Positions 42,894-52,446 of a stretch of 64,000 nucleotides of DNA are shown here, piece after piece. The stretch is taken from positions 84,294 through 148,293 of the forward strand of contig CAJAUM010000051.1 in NCBI GenBank assembly GCA_903945175.1. Reading direction: 5' to 3'. This DNA is from an uncultured Bacteroidales bacterium. Its GTDB lineage: Bacteria > Bacteroidota > Bacteroidia > Bacteroidales > FEN-979. How positions within the stretch are numbered: the stretch's first letter is position 1; each line of letters begins with the position of its first letter. The notes beneath the pieces are model-generated. The model was not told where the DNA came from, did not search any database, and saw nothing but the letters and a program-made list of their open reading frames with translations. Made by a program: the position numbers and the translations under genes.

Positions 42894-45763
42894 ATGAGTA
42901 ACAGGAAGCAATCATCTACAGAGAAAAACAAAGCAAAAATACCCGGAAAAACAGAGCGTAGTCAGTTCCCCATCGTTGGCATCGGCGCCTCGGCAGGCGG
43001 ACTTGAAGCACTGGAACTGTTTTTTGAGAACATGCCCGAAAATAACGGGATGGCTTTTATCGTAATTCAACACCTCGATCCAAACTACATTGGCATGATG
43101 CCTGAGTTGTTGCAACGCATCACCCCCATGAAGGTTTTCCAGGCAAGTGACAACCTTCATGTGCAACCGAATTGTGTGTATGTGATCCCGCCCAACAAGA
43201 GCCTGTCGATACTCCGGGGAACACTGCATTTGTTCGAGCCGGTTGAATCGCGCGGATTGCGCTTACCCATTGATATTTTCTTTCGTTCAATGGCCGACGA
43301 CATGCAGGATAACAGCATCGGCATCATCCTTTCGGGCATGGGCTCAGACGGCACCCTTGGACTGAAGGCCATCAAAGAAAAAAACGGTATCGTGCTTGTG
43401 CAGTCTCCCGTCACGGCAAAATTCAATGGCATGCCCACCAGCGCCATCGAGGCCGTCATTGCCGATGTGGTGGCGCCGGTTGAGGAATTGCCGGCCAAAC
43501 TCATCGCTTTGCTTAAGTTTAGCCCGGCAGTTAAAACAGATCCCGATTTAGACAGTAAAGTGTTAAGCAACCTCGACAAAATTATCATCCTTTTGCGAGA
43601 GCAATCGGGCCACGACTTTTCGTTGTACAAGAAACACACCTTGTTTCGCCGCATCGAAAGGCGTAAAGGCGCTCACCAGATTGACAAGATACACACCTAC
43701 GTCCGCTATTTACAGGAAACTCCCAAAGAGGTCGAAATTCTTTTCAAAGATTTGCTGATTGGCGTCACCAGCTTTTTCCGCGATACCGCGGTGTGGGAAA
43801 CGCTCAGAGAAAAAGCGCTTCCCGAACTGATCAGAGAATTACCCTACGGATATGTACTGCGCGCCTGGGTTATCGCCTGCTCCACCGGCGAAGAAGCCTA
43901 TTCGCTGGCAATTGTTTTTAAGGAGGTCCTGGAAAAAGTTCAAAACCACAACAATCTGACATTGCAGATATTTGCCACCGATCTCGACACCGATTCCATT
44001 GAGATTGCCCGCAAAGGTGTGTACGCATCGAACATCATTGCCGACGTATCCCCCGATCGCCTCAGCCGGTTTTTTACGCCTGAAGCTGAAGGTTTCCGGG
44101 TGAATACGATCATTCGCGAAATGGTGGTATTTGCTCCCCAGAATGTGATCAAAGACCCGCCTTTCACCAGGCTCGACATACTCACCTGCCGCAATCTGCT
44201 GATATACATGGAGCCCGAATTGCAGGGAAGGCTAATGACGCTGTTTAACTACAGCCTTAATCAGGGTGGAATCTTAGTGCTTGGCAATGCTGAAACAATG
44301 GTTAACAATCACGAAGGGTTTGAAGAACTTGATAGCTGGAACAAGATATTCAAACGCACGGTTACATCCCGGGAGCCCGGACTCATTGATTTTCCAAGCG
44401 CCTTTTACCCTAAAAAAACAACAGCAACAAAAGAGAAGATCATGCCAACAGCCATTGAAGGCATCCGGACCCTTGCCGATCAGCTGTTGCTGCAGCGCTT
44501 TGCCCCGGCCAGTGTGCTGGTAAACGACAAAGGCGATATCCTTTACATGACCGGTCTCATCGGGAAATATCTTGAACTGGTTGCCGGAGAAGCAAACTGG
44601 AACATTCATGCCATGGCGCGTGAAGGGTTTCGAAACGACCTGCCGGGTGCCTTGCGCAAAGCAATGCAAAACTTCGACCCGGTGATTGTGCGAAACATAA
44701 AAATCGGAACCAACGAAGGTACCCGTTTTGTGGATGTTACGGTTCAACGCATCGAAAATCCCGGGTCGCTCAGAGGTATGGTCATGGTGGTGTTTACCGA
44801 TGTGCCGGCTTTGGTTGAACAAGATGCCGTGAACCCGAAAACAGGAAAACGACGTTTGGGCGGAAAGCAGAAGGAATGGGAAAATAAATTTCAGCGGTGC
44901 AATGAGGATTTGCAAAGTACCCGTGAAGAGATGCAGGCATCGGAGGAGGAGTTGAAGTCGACCAACGAGGAGCTGCAATCAACCAACGAAGAATTGCAAT
45001 CGACCAACGAAGAACTCACCACCTCCAAGGAAGAGATGCAAAGCATGAATGAAGAGTTGCGACGCTGTTTCTCGACAAGGAGTTGAATATCCGCAGGTTC
45101 ACTGAACCGTTGTTCCAAATAATGAAAATACGCAACTTGGACATTGGCAGGCCTTTTACCGACATAACAACCGATTTGAATTACCCTGAATTGTTAAAAC
45201 ATGCCCGGCAGGTATTAAAAACCCTGGCACCTGTTGAATCTCCGATTTCAACAAATGATGGAAGGTGGTTTAATGTCAGGATTTTTCCATACCGCACGTT
45301 TGACGACCGGATCGAAGGGCTGGTGATCACATTTATTGACATCACGGGGGCTGAAAATGTGAAAAAAATCCTGGCAGAAAAAAATGAGATATTAAAGGTG
45401 TCCGAAATCCGCTTTCGGCGACTTTTTGAAACATCGAAAGACGGAATGCTTATCCTCAATGCCAAAACCGGAATGATTCTCGCAGTGAATCCGTTTATGA
45501 TGGAGCTGCTGGGTTTCTCAAAAGAACAATTCCTTAAAAAAGCAATATGGGAAATCAGTCCCCTTAATGATTTGATCGGGAATCAGGAGAAATTTTCAGA
45601 ATTGCAGGTTAAGAAATATGTCCGATATAAAAATTTGCCGATTGAAACTGCTGGCGGGAAAAAAGTCAATGTTGAGTTCATCAGCAGTGTATATTTATCA
45701 GAAAACAAGGAGAAAATCCAATGTCAGATTCGCATCAGGAGCAAACCAGATGAGGTAAAATAA
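42894..45763 (+). pseudogene. CheB-CheR-PAS fusion gene, broken by an internal deletion and frameshift
   Basis: Frame 1 (42894-45086) encodes a CheB methylesterase domain (GIGASAGGLEALE, IQHLDP, GMGSDG), a CheR methyltransferase domain (WVIACSTGEEAYSLAIVFKE, DILTCRNLLIYM), a PAS-like stretch and the coiled coil STNEELQSTNEELTTSKEEMQSMNEEL, then eight out-of-frame residues and a stop. The homologous continuation TLFLDKELNIRRFTEP starts at 45062 in another frame and runs through two PAS domains to 45763. In intact relatives about 30 residues lie between EEL and TLFLDKEL; they are missing here. There is no C-terminal kinase. Such fusions act in chemotaxis-like signalling; this one is probably inactive. 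Confidence 0.85.
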
Positions 45764-45855
45764 ACGCAACGGGAAGCAATGATGTAACATTCCGGTAATA
45801 AAACAGAAGCAGAAACACGGAGGCAAAAGGCAGAATCGTTGATGAAAATGAAACC

Positions 45856-45899
45856 ATCCATATCCGGCGGCGATGCTGGATCAGGGATATATAAAAAAA
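45856..45899 (+). repeat. 44-bp direct repeat, right copy (next to terminator)
   Basis: Second copy of the 3' end of the acyltransferase gene (see 42721-42764), here without the rest of the gene. It runs straight into the terminator at 45899-45929. The simplest reading is that the acyltransferase gene once ended at this terminator and that a 3.1-kb block was inserted with duplication of the junction. Confidence 0.85.
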
Positions 45900-45929
45900 G
45901 AGGGCTCCAATTTGGAGCCCTCTTTTTTT
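45899..45929. terminator. Strong bidirectional intrinsic terminator
   Basis: Stem AGAGGGCTCC / GGAGCCCTCT with loop AATTT, preceded by a run of A and followed by a run of T. It can end plus-strand transcription of the ceramide operon and pseudogene, and minus-strand transcription of the SusC-SusD pair, whose stop is at 45943. The remaining gap 45764-45855 holds no gene that I can support. Confidence 0.9.
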
Positions 45930-45942
45930 ATCATTGGTACGC

Positions 45943-47370
45943 TTAATTTTTATCAAAGAAAAGTTTTGTACTCACAGCATCTCCGCCAATGGCAGTAGCA
46001 GCAGAAGCACGATTTGCACCATTCAGGGTTTGTTCTGTTGTAGGATAGGTCAACCGCAATGGAAGTACACTTTCTGCGTCAGGAGGAGCAACAAGTGCAG
46101 GAAAATCTAAAATCCTGAAGGCTGTCCAGCTTTCAAATCCGCGATTATACAAAGCAATCCATTTTTGGATGCCGATTTTCTGTTTCCAGGAACCTGCAGC
46201 GGTTGCATAAGCAACTTTTGGATTTGCAAGATAGGCAGAAACTTCATCAGCTGAACCACCCCATCCTTCGATGGATGCAGCGATTCCATGTGCATAATGT
46301 TCAGCAGCGGTTCCACCTGTATTGAATCCGCGCTCAGCGCCTTCAGCCAATAAGAATTCAGTTTCGGCCAGGTCAAAAAGTGTTCCCGGAAATTCGGATA
46401 CAGTGATGTTTGGGTTTACATGTGAAAATTGCGTGAAATCGTTGGATGCACCATAAATTCCGCCAATATATTCACCATTGACATCGGTTAAATAATAGCC
46501 CCTTCTCGGATCATCCAGGTCGTTCATCACATCTACAAATGTGTTGGCAGCGACAAAATCGTTTCTTCCGCTGAGAACCAGGTTTTCATTGATAGGGTTA
46601 TTGTTCGGCTGGGTACTCATGAAGACGATATCGGCATTGTCATCATTTGAAGCGATAACATTCGCAGCGGCAGATTCAACGGTGGCCTTTGCCGTGACAG
46701 CATCTACATCAGCCAGAACCATACCCATCCTTAATTTCAGGGAGTTGGCAAATTTGAACCATTGGGCCACATCGCCATAATACATATTATCAGTACCGCC
46801 AAAACTACCGTCCGTTTGATCCATGGAGGCAATAGCAGCATTCAGCCGGGTGATGAGGTCTTTGTAAATGGTAAGTCCATCGTCATACTTAGGCAGTAAA
46901 ATGAGTTGATCTAACGCCTCGGTATAGGGCACGTTTCCAAATGTCTCAACAAGCACGCTGTAGGTATAAACAGTCATGACTTCAACAATGGCCAGTTTGT
47001 TTTTCAGAACGGCAGGGCCATCACCGGGGAGGTTCCCTGTTTCAGCCAAAACTGCGGCTGATTCTTTAAAATTCATCAGCACACTTCTGTACATTGAATT
47101 CCACCAGTTGGCAGGAATTGGCCGGGTGGTGATGTCATAATTGCTTTCATCAATGTAGGTGGTTTCAGTCCATTGCTGAACAAACAACCGGAAATTGTTG
47201 CTGTTAACATTGGGCGTAACCATTTGCATGATCAGGTTCCGCTGGGCGCCTGTGAATAATGATTCTCCCGGAACATTGGTGGGATCCTTGGTGTTGACAT
47301 TCAAATCCTGTAGTTTCGTGCAAGAGGAAAATAGCAGGAATACCAGGAATATTGCAAATATATTTTTCAT
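45943..47370 (-). CDS. SusD/RagB-family nutrient-binding outer-membrane lipoprotein
   Basis: 475 residues. Lipoprotein signal FAIFLVFLLFSSC, then a SusD-like TPR-helical fold: DLNVNTKDPTNVPGESLFTGAQRNLIMQMV at the N-terminus and FDLAETEFLLAEGAERGF late in the protein. The sequence belongs to the SusD-like subgroup that often serves peptides or unknown substrates rather than starch. It forms the lid of the SusC channel encoded directly upstream (10-base gap). No glycoside hydrolase, peptidase or regulator gene lies nearby, so the substrate cannot be inferred. Confidence 0.95.
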   Translation of the reverse strand: MKNIFAIFLVFLLFSSCTKLQDLNVNTKDPTNVPGESLFTGAQRNLIMQMVTPNVNSNNFRLFVQQWTETTYIDESNYDITTRPIPANWWNSMYRSVLMNFKESAAVLAETGNLPGDGPAVLKNKLAIVEVMTVYTYSVLVETFGNVPYTEALDQLILLPKYDDGLTIYKDLITRLNAAIASMDQTDGSFGGTDNMYYGDVAQWFKFANSLKLRMGMVLADVDAVTAKATVESAAANVIASNDDNADIVFMSTQPNNNPINENLVLSGRNDFVAANTFVDVMNDLDDPRRGYYLTDVNGEYIGGIYGASNDFTQFSHVNPNITVSEFPGTLFDLAETEFLLAEGAERGFNTGGTAAEHYAHGIAASIEGWGGSADEVSAYLANPKVAYATAAGSWKQKIGIQKWIALYNRGFESWTAFRILDFPALVAPPDAESVLPLRLTYPTTEQTLNGANRASAATAIGGDAVSTKLFFDKN

Positions 47371-47380
47371 AGCTATTGTT

Positions 47381-50300
47381 TTAGAAGGTGAGTTTTAAGT
47401 TCAAACTAAAATCACGTGTCGAAGGTAAGGATCCTGTCGAGTATCCCTGAAGGTTTCCTGCACCAAGGCCTGATTCAGGATCTGCATGGGGCATATTCTT
47501 GAAGATAATCCAAAGGTTTGAAGCCACGGCAGTCAGCGTTACTCCTGTAATGAAGGTCTTCTTCAAAATGTCGGAAGGCAAGGAATAGGAGAGGGAAACC
47601 TGACGCAGTTTTACATAGCTGGCATCATATACGAAGGCAGCATTCGGAAGTCTTGAATAACCGAAAGATCCATAGTTTGAAGCAGCGATTCTGGTGGTGT
47701 TGGTCTTTCCATCAGGATTAACACCTTCATTGATAAATCCACCGCTGTTTGCAGCATATCCTTTGCTCTTATCGGCTGGATCAACCCAAACGATTGGATC
47801 TCTTACGGGATTGCCAAGGTCGTTCAAATAAGAAGTCTCTTCGTACATACCTGTTGCCAATCCATAATACATGTCAAGTGAGAAGACATCGCCGCCAACC
47901 TGGTAATCGATGAGGAAACCCAATGACCAGTTCTTATAGCTGAAATTGTTAAGGAAACCACCCGCATAATCCGGGTTGACATTACCGATCACCTGATCAG
48001 AGGTAGCAGTTCTCAGATATCTTCCATTTGCAGGATCAATGAGTCTTTGTCCATCATCAGCATAAACGAAGCCTGTTCCGTAGATGACACCGTAAGGTTG
48101 TCCGACCATGGCATTGACTGTAACACCACCCTGGAAGCTTCCCAATTGCAAGTTATTAACACCTTCCAGTAAGCTTACAACTTTATTGTAGTTTTTGGAC
48201 CAGTTTAAGGTGAGATCCCATTTGAAGTTTTTGGTTTTTACAGGGGTTGCAGTAAGTGCAAGCTCGATCCCTGAGTTTTGAATTTCACCAGCATTGATGA
48301 TTTTCACGTTATAACCAGTAGCTGTTGATACGGGGAGAGGAAGAATCTGGTTCGTGGTATTGGTTTTATAAAGAGCCAGGTCAAAACCGAGCCTTCTGCC
48401 CAGGAAGTACACTTCAAGACCACCTTCAATACTACCGGTCTTTTCTGGTAACAGAAAAGGATTTTTCTGTGTGGTTGGATTTGTCGTGGTCAGATTGTTG
48501 AATGGAGACAATACGAGGTAATTGTCAACCAACTGATCGAATCCGGGGCTGTTGCCGACCTGTGCATAATTTAAGCGGAGTTTTCCAAAAGAGAGCCATT
48601 TGGCCTCAGGCATGATGTTGGAGAAAATGAAACTACCGGCAACGGATGGATAATAATAGGAGTTATTATCAGCAGGCAGGGTCGAGGATTGGTCTCTTCT
48701 GATCGTACCGTCCAAATAAAGGAAGTTCTTATATCCCAGCGAAACACTGGCATAGATGCCATTTACCCGAACAGAGGAAGCAAGTTCCTTTGAAAGTGGC
48801 AACGGGCCGGCACTGTTTTGCAAGGAATAGAGGTCAGCTACAGATAAACCACCATTGGTGGAGGAGATCAAACGGCTGTAATTGGTCTTTCTGATGTTCA
48901 TACCCAAAACAGCTTTCAGGTTGAATGATTTGGACAAATCCTTATTGAAATTGGCCATCACATCATAGTTGAACTCGCTGAAGTTGATATCTCTTCTCAT
49001 ATAACCTGATCCCTGGTCGCTTCTGCCAACGCTGCCGTCAGCTCCGGTACCAATACCAAATGTGCCGGGGACACTACCAACTGCTCTTCTCTCTTCCTGG
49101 AGTTCTGAGTAGGTGTCAACTGAAAAACGGCCGAAAAGGTTTAACCAGTCAGCAACCTTATAATTCACCGATGCGTTTCCGATGAAACGGTTTCTTGAAT
49201 CGTTTTCATAGTTCTTATAACGCGTCCAGTAAGGGTTATCCCAGAAAATAGGAACAGCATCAGATGGGTCAGCATAGTTCCAGGTTATATTACGTTTGGT
49301 GAGCTCGTACATATCCTTTTGCTGTTTAATGTCAACATTGGTTTGAAACCATTGACGGAAAGATCCCATGATATTGTCATTGTAACCGGTTGAATTACGA
49401 CCTGTTCCCTTGTTAAGTGAATAGTTGCCGTAACCAGAAACAGTCAACCTGTCATTTACATTCCAGGTGGCATTCATTGAAACGTTGTTCTTCACCAGTT
49501 TACTGTTGGGAAGTAACCCGTTCTGGGTAAAGTTTGTGTAGGATACCCTGTAGTTACCACCACGGAAACCGTTTTCGATGGAGAGGGTATTTACAAAAGT
49601 AACTGGTTTTTCAAAAAAGGTGATAGGTCCGTTATCAGCTGCTTTCCAGGGAGTAGCTTTAAGATAATTGGGAGACTGGGGATCAACGGCATCCCATTGA
49701 TAAACGGATGAACCGTCGAATTTGGCTCCGTAGGAGGCATCCTCAGAGGTTACAACCCACTGGGTCAGCTGACTTGATTCTGATTTCGGATCAACCGTGA
49801 TTGTTCCGTCATCATTGATATATCTCATATTCCAGAAGTTTCCTGGTCCACCATAATATGCACCGTATCCAGCGCCGTAATCTTTTTGGTAGTGGGCAAA
49901 GGTGCTCTTATCAACAAAACCCATGGTAGCCGACGTGTTGAAGGTGACGCCAATCCCTTTTCTTGTGTCACCGGGGGCCTTCACGCCTTTTTTGGTGGTG
50001 ATCATGATAACGCCATTTGCTGCGCGTGAACCATACAAAGCGGTTGCGGCAGATCCTTTCAGAACGTTGATCGACTCAATGTCTTCCGGGTTGATGTCGG
50101 AGGCGGCATTGCCATAATCGTATCCGGTTCCGGCCTGTTTCTGTGAACTGGAGTTCGTCACGTCATTATTAATAGGTACCCCATCGATAACAAAAAGTGC
50201 CTGATTGTCTCCGGTCAATGATTTGCTACCCCTTAAAAGTACGTTGGTTGATCCACCAATGTTGGTAGTGGTCTTGACCTGAACACCGGCGACTCTGCCG

Positions 50301-50731
50301 GACAGGGAATTGACAAAATTGTCTGTTTTGCTGATACTCAGCTGGTCTCCCTTAACCTCCTGGGTTGCATATCCAAGTGATTTCTTCTCACGAGGAATAC
50401 CAAGGGCCGTTACAACAACTCCTTCAAGTTCTTGCACGCTGGGTTCCAATACAACGTTCACAACATTGTCGGTACCAAGTTTAATTTCCTGGGTTACCAT
50501 TCCAACATAGGAAACCAGGAGGGCATCCTTATCCTTTGGCACAGTGAGGGAGAACTTTCCGTCGATATCGGTAATTGCTCCGACAGCAGTGCCTTTGACA
50601 AGAATCGTGGCTCCCGGAATGCCGGTGCCATCATCAGAACTCGTGACCTTACCCGTAATATTTCGTTGGGCATGGGCAACTTGCAACCCTATGAAAAGCA
50701 TAAGGGCAAGGAAAATCGTAAATTTTCTCAT
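47381..50731 (-). CDS. SusC/RagA-family TonB-linked outer-membrane protein
   Basis: 1116 residues. Signal peptide (FTIFLALMLFIGLQVAHAQ), carboxypeptidase-regulatory-like domain (GKVTSSDDGTGIPGATILVKGTAVGAITDIDGKFSLTV), the SusC plug signature (VTALGIPREKKSLGYATQEV, then SLSGRVAGVQVKTTTNIGGSTNVLLRGSKSL and ALFVIDGVPINN), and a 22-strand barrel with terminal Phe (DFSLNLKLTF). It imports a nutrient together with the SusD protein in TonB-dependent fashion. It lacks an N-terminal STN domain, so anti-sigma signalling is unlikely. Confidence 0.97.
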   Translation of the reverse strand: MRKFTIFLALMLFIGLQVAHAQRNITGKVTSSDDGTGIPGATILVKGTAVGAITDIDGKFSLTVPKDKDALLVSYVGMVTQEIKLGTDNVVNVVLEPSVQELEGVVVTALGIPREKKSLGYATQEVKGDQLSISKTDNFVNSLSGRVAGVQVKTTTNIGGSTNVLLRGSKSLTGDNQALFVIDGVPINNDVTNSSSQKQAGTGYDYGNAASDINPEDIESINVLKGSAATALYGSRAANGVIMITTKKGVKAPGDTRKGIGVTFNTSATMGFVDKSTFAHYQKDYGAGYGAYYGGPGNFWNMRYINDDGTITVDPKSESSQLTQWVVTSEDASYGAKFDGSSVYQWDAVDPQSPNYLKATPWKAADNGPITFFEKPVTFVNTLSIENGFRGGNYRVSYTNFTQNGLLPNSKLVKNNVSMNATWNVNDRLTVSGYGNYSLNKGTGRNSTGYNDNIMGSFRQWFQTNVDIKQQKDMYELTKRNITWNYADPSDAVPIFWDNPYWTRYKNYENDSRNRFIGNASVNYKVADWLNLFGRFSVDTYSELQEERRAVGSVPGTFGIGTGADGSVGRSDQGSGYMRRDINFSEFNYDVMANFNKDLSKSFNLKAVLGMNIRKTNYSRLISSTNGGLSVADLYSLQNSAGPLPLSKELASSVRVNGIYASVSLGYKNFLYLDGTIRRDQSSTLPADNNSYYYPSVAGSFIFSNIMPEAKWLSFGKLRLNYAQVGNSPGFDQLVDNYLVLSPFNNLTTTNPTTQKNPFLLPEKTGSIEGGLEVYFLGRRLGFDLALYKTNTTNQILPLPVSTATGYNVKIINAGEIQNSGIELALTATPVKTKNFKWDLTLNWSKNYNKVVSLLEGVNNLQLGSFQGGVTVNAMVGQPYGVIYGTGFVYADDGQRLIDPANGRYLRTATSDQVIGNVNPDYAGGFLNNFSYKNWSLGFLIDYQVGGDVFSLDMYYGLATGMYEETSYLNDLGNPVRDPIVWVDPADKSKGYAANSGGFINEGVNPDGKTNTTRIAASNYGSFGYSRLPNAAFVYDASYVKLRQVSLSYSLPSDILKKTFITGVTLTAVASNLWIIFKNMPHADPESGLGAGNLQGYSTGSLPSTRDFSLNLKLTF

Positions 50732-50795
50732 ACAGTTTGATTTTTGTTAGTAAATGGGTTAATAGTCAGTGATGTAATAAAAGAACTTTGAATAG

Positions 50796-50939
50796 GCGGG
50801 TAAAATCCCGCTAAACATGGATTATATATAGGTTGGGTTCGTTCCAATCTTGATGATTTTCTCTGCAAGTTTAAACAATACTTTAATCCCAAGCAAAAAA
50901 AATTAACAAAAAATTCATATTTAATTAACATATTGTTAA
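50796..50939 (-). promoter_or_regulatory. SusC upstream region with two small inverted repeats
   Basis: The 285-bp gap 50732-51016 before susC holds GCGGG-TAAAAT-CCCGC (50796-50811), a possible leader hairpin 65 bases before the ATG, and TTAACA-TAT-TGTTAA (50925-50939), a perfect 6-base palindrome that could be an operator. I found no convincing TAnnTTTG box on the minus strand. Otherwise the gap is AT-rich and shows no gene. Confidence 0.35.
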
Positions 50940-51016
50940 CACGTGGTGTTATTTTCACTGTTTTGAAGTAAAACGGGCGGTCAGGTTGGGGTTTTAAGTG
51001 ATGCATGGATGGAAAT

Positions 51017-51442
51017 TTAATGCAGCCTCCTGTAGAAAATTCCTAAAAGCACAAGGAGTAAAATATATGCCGCAGTAGTTGTGATAGTGATCTGTGGCAC
51101 AAGAGATTGGATTGATGCAATCGCAAGACAGGAAAGTCCCAAAAGAAAATATCCTGTTTTTTTAAGCCTCCAGATCAGGATACTTCCGGTTAATGCCAGC
51201 AAATGAAGAAGGAACCCGGCAATAAAGTAGAAGCGGATCCGGGTTGCTGAAAAGAGTTCAGATGGGGCATATTGATTGGTAACAGTGATAACCCAGTCAG
51301 TCCAGATAATCCCAGCCAAAAAAAAGAGCGCAAGCAGTGAAAAGAAAACATAGCAGAAAAGGCAGATAAGGGTCAGAATAACAGGTCTTGAATTGACAGG
51401 GCCGCTCTTTTTTATTTTTACGGGAAGGATTTCTTCATTCAT
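51017..51442 (-). CDS. Four-helix membrane protein, unknown function
   Basis: 141 residues with four hydrophobic segments (VILTLICLFCYVFFSLLALFFLAGII, FYFIAGFLLHLLALTGSILIW, GYFLLGLSCLAIASIQSLV, AAYILLLVLLGIFY). I do not recognise a family. The layout, including RLKKTGYFLL after the second helix, resembles RLKKAGFHVYTIF in the next protein (51445-51885), so the two are probably distant paralogues. It is the last of three membrane-protein genes with gaps of two and three bases. Confidence 0.75.
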   Translation of the reverse strand: MNEEILPVKIKKSGPVNSRPVILTLICLFCYVFFSLLALFFLAGIIWTDWVITVTNQYAPSELFSATRIRFYFIAGFLLHLLALTGSILIWRLKKTGYFLLGLSCLAIASIQSLVPQITITTTAAYILLLVLLGIFYRRLH

Positions 51443-51444
51443 GA

Positions 51445-51885
51445 TTACGACATGTATTTCAGGTTCATGCTGTAAAGGATGACAAACAGGCCGGAAAACA
51501 AAAGGTCAGGAATACCCGGACCGGAATAATGCATGAAATACATGGGGGCCAAAACCAGGAGGATCTGGAAGATGGTATATACATGGAACCCTGCTTTTTT
51601 CAGCCGCATCATGAGGATGGCGCCAACAATGGATCCTGCATAACAAATCCCCGAGACCAGGAAAAAGAGAGGTCTGGCCTCCAGAAGCATATCTATTCCG
51701 GGCAGTGTGAATTTTTCAGCAAATTCCTGTGCAATCTGGACAAAGATATCGTAAAATGAAGCGATCACCAGGCTTGAGAACATATTCATCCCGCTGCCGA
51801 TAAAGGTCAGGATACATAGTACAGTGAGCAGGTTTGGACGCTTCTTGTTGGTTTCGGGGAGCAGGGGCAGGAGATTTTCTTCCAT
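51445..51885 (-). CDS. Four-helix membrane protein, unknown function
   Basis: 146 residues. After a short Leu- and Pro-rich N-terminus come four hydrophobic segments (LLTVLCILTFIGSGMNMFSSLVIA, PLFFLVSGICYAGSIVGAILMM, FHVYTIFQILLVLAPMYFM, IPDLLFSGLFVILYS). The RLKKAGFHVY motif after helix two is shared with the protein encoded at 51017-51442. No catalytic motif is visible. It starts three bases after the DUF5684-type gene, so the three genes form one operon. Confidence 0.75.
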   Translation of the reverse strand: MEENLLPLLPETNKKRPNLLTVLCILTFIGSGMNMFSSLVIASFYDIFVQIAQEFAEKFTLPGIDMLLEARPLFFLVSGICYAGSIVGAILMMRLKKAGFHVYTIFQILLVLAPMYFMHYSGPGIPDLLFSGLFVILYSMNLKYMS

Positions 51886-51888
51886 GGA

Positions 51889-52284
51889 TTAAGCGTCAAA
51901 GTTTGATTTATCCCCGGAATACACCGCATTGCCAAACCCGAGGATCGGGATAAAGATAAACCGGAAGAAGAACAGTCCGACAGTAAAACCAGTTCCCTTC
52001 CCGAAATTTTTTGATAATCCATTGAGGATGAGGATGTATATCACCAGGTTTACAATGGGAATGAGCATCAGCAGGATATACCACCAGGGCTTTCCTGCAA
52101 TTTTTATCGCGATGAGGTAGTTGTAGATCGGGATGATGGCAGCCCAGCCGGGTTCACCTGCTTTTTGAAACATATACCAGGCGCCCACGATCTCAACCAC
52201 GGCAACCATGATGCTGAAGATGATGATGGGGACAATCAGGGCCAACAGAAACGGCCAATAGGGGCAAGAATCAAGAATTTCCAT
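51889..52284 (-). CDS. DUF5684-type membrane protein
   Basis: 131 residues from the ATG at 52284 (MEILDSCPYW); a longer in-frame start at 52311 enters the heptamer repeat. Hydrophobic segments LIVPIIIFSIMVAVVEIVGAWYMF, YILLMLIPIVNLVIYILILNGL and FTVGLFFFRFIFIPILGFG flank the motif KAGEPGWAAIIPIYNYLIAIKIAGKPWWY, which is typical of the DUF5684 and signal-peptidase-associated family. The family function is unknown. It heads the three-gene membrane operon. Confidence 0.83.
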   Translation of the reverse strand: MEILDSCPYWPFLLALIVPIIIFSIMVAVVEIVGAWYMFQKAGEPGWAAIIPIYNYLIAIKIAGKPWWYILLMLIPIVNLVIYILILNGLSKNFGKGTGFTVGLFFFRFIFIPILGFGNAVYSGDKSNFDA

Positions 52285-52302
52285 AGGACAAGGGTTTAAA
52301 TG

Positions 52303-52446
52303 AATGACCAATTACCAATGACTAATGACCAATAAAAATACAAATTTAAAGGTTCGTCGATTGAAATTAAAAAAAAATACAAATTTTAATCTTCAACTCA
52401 GACCTTAGCTGATCATTGGTAATTGGTAATTGGTCATTGGTAATTA
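52303..52446. repeat. Heptamer repeats in inverted orientation flanking an AT-rich core
   Basis: Left arm 52303-52333 is built from units of ATTGGTC/ATTAGTC type read on the minus strand. Right arm 52411-52446 is built from ATTGGTA/ATTGGTC units read on the plus strand. The arms are complementary and could pair over the AT-rich spacer 52334-52410. The right arm includes the stop codon of the HutH-like gene. Termination or mRNA stabilisation is possible. Confidence 0.7.

Noticed and set aside
44274..44978. 234-codon minus-strand open frame within the CheB-CheR pseudogene
   Set aside because: The complementary strand encodes clearly conserved protein sequence; this frame is a by-product of its codon use.
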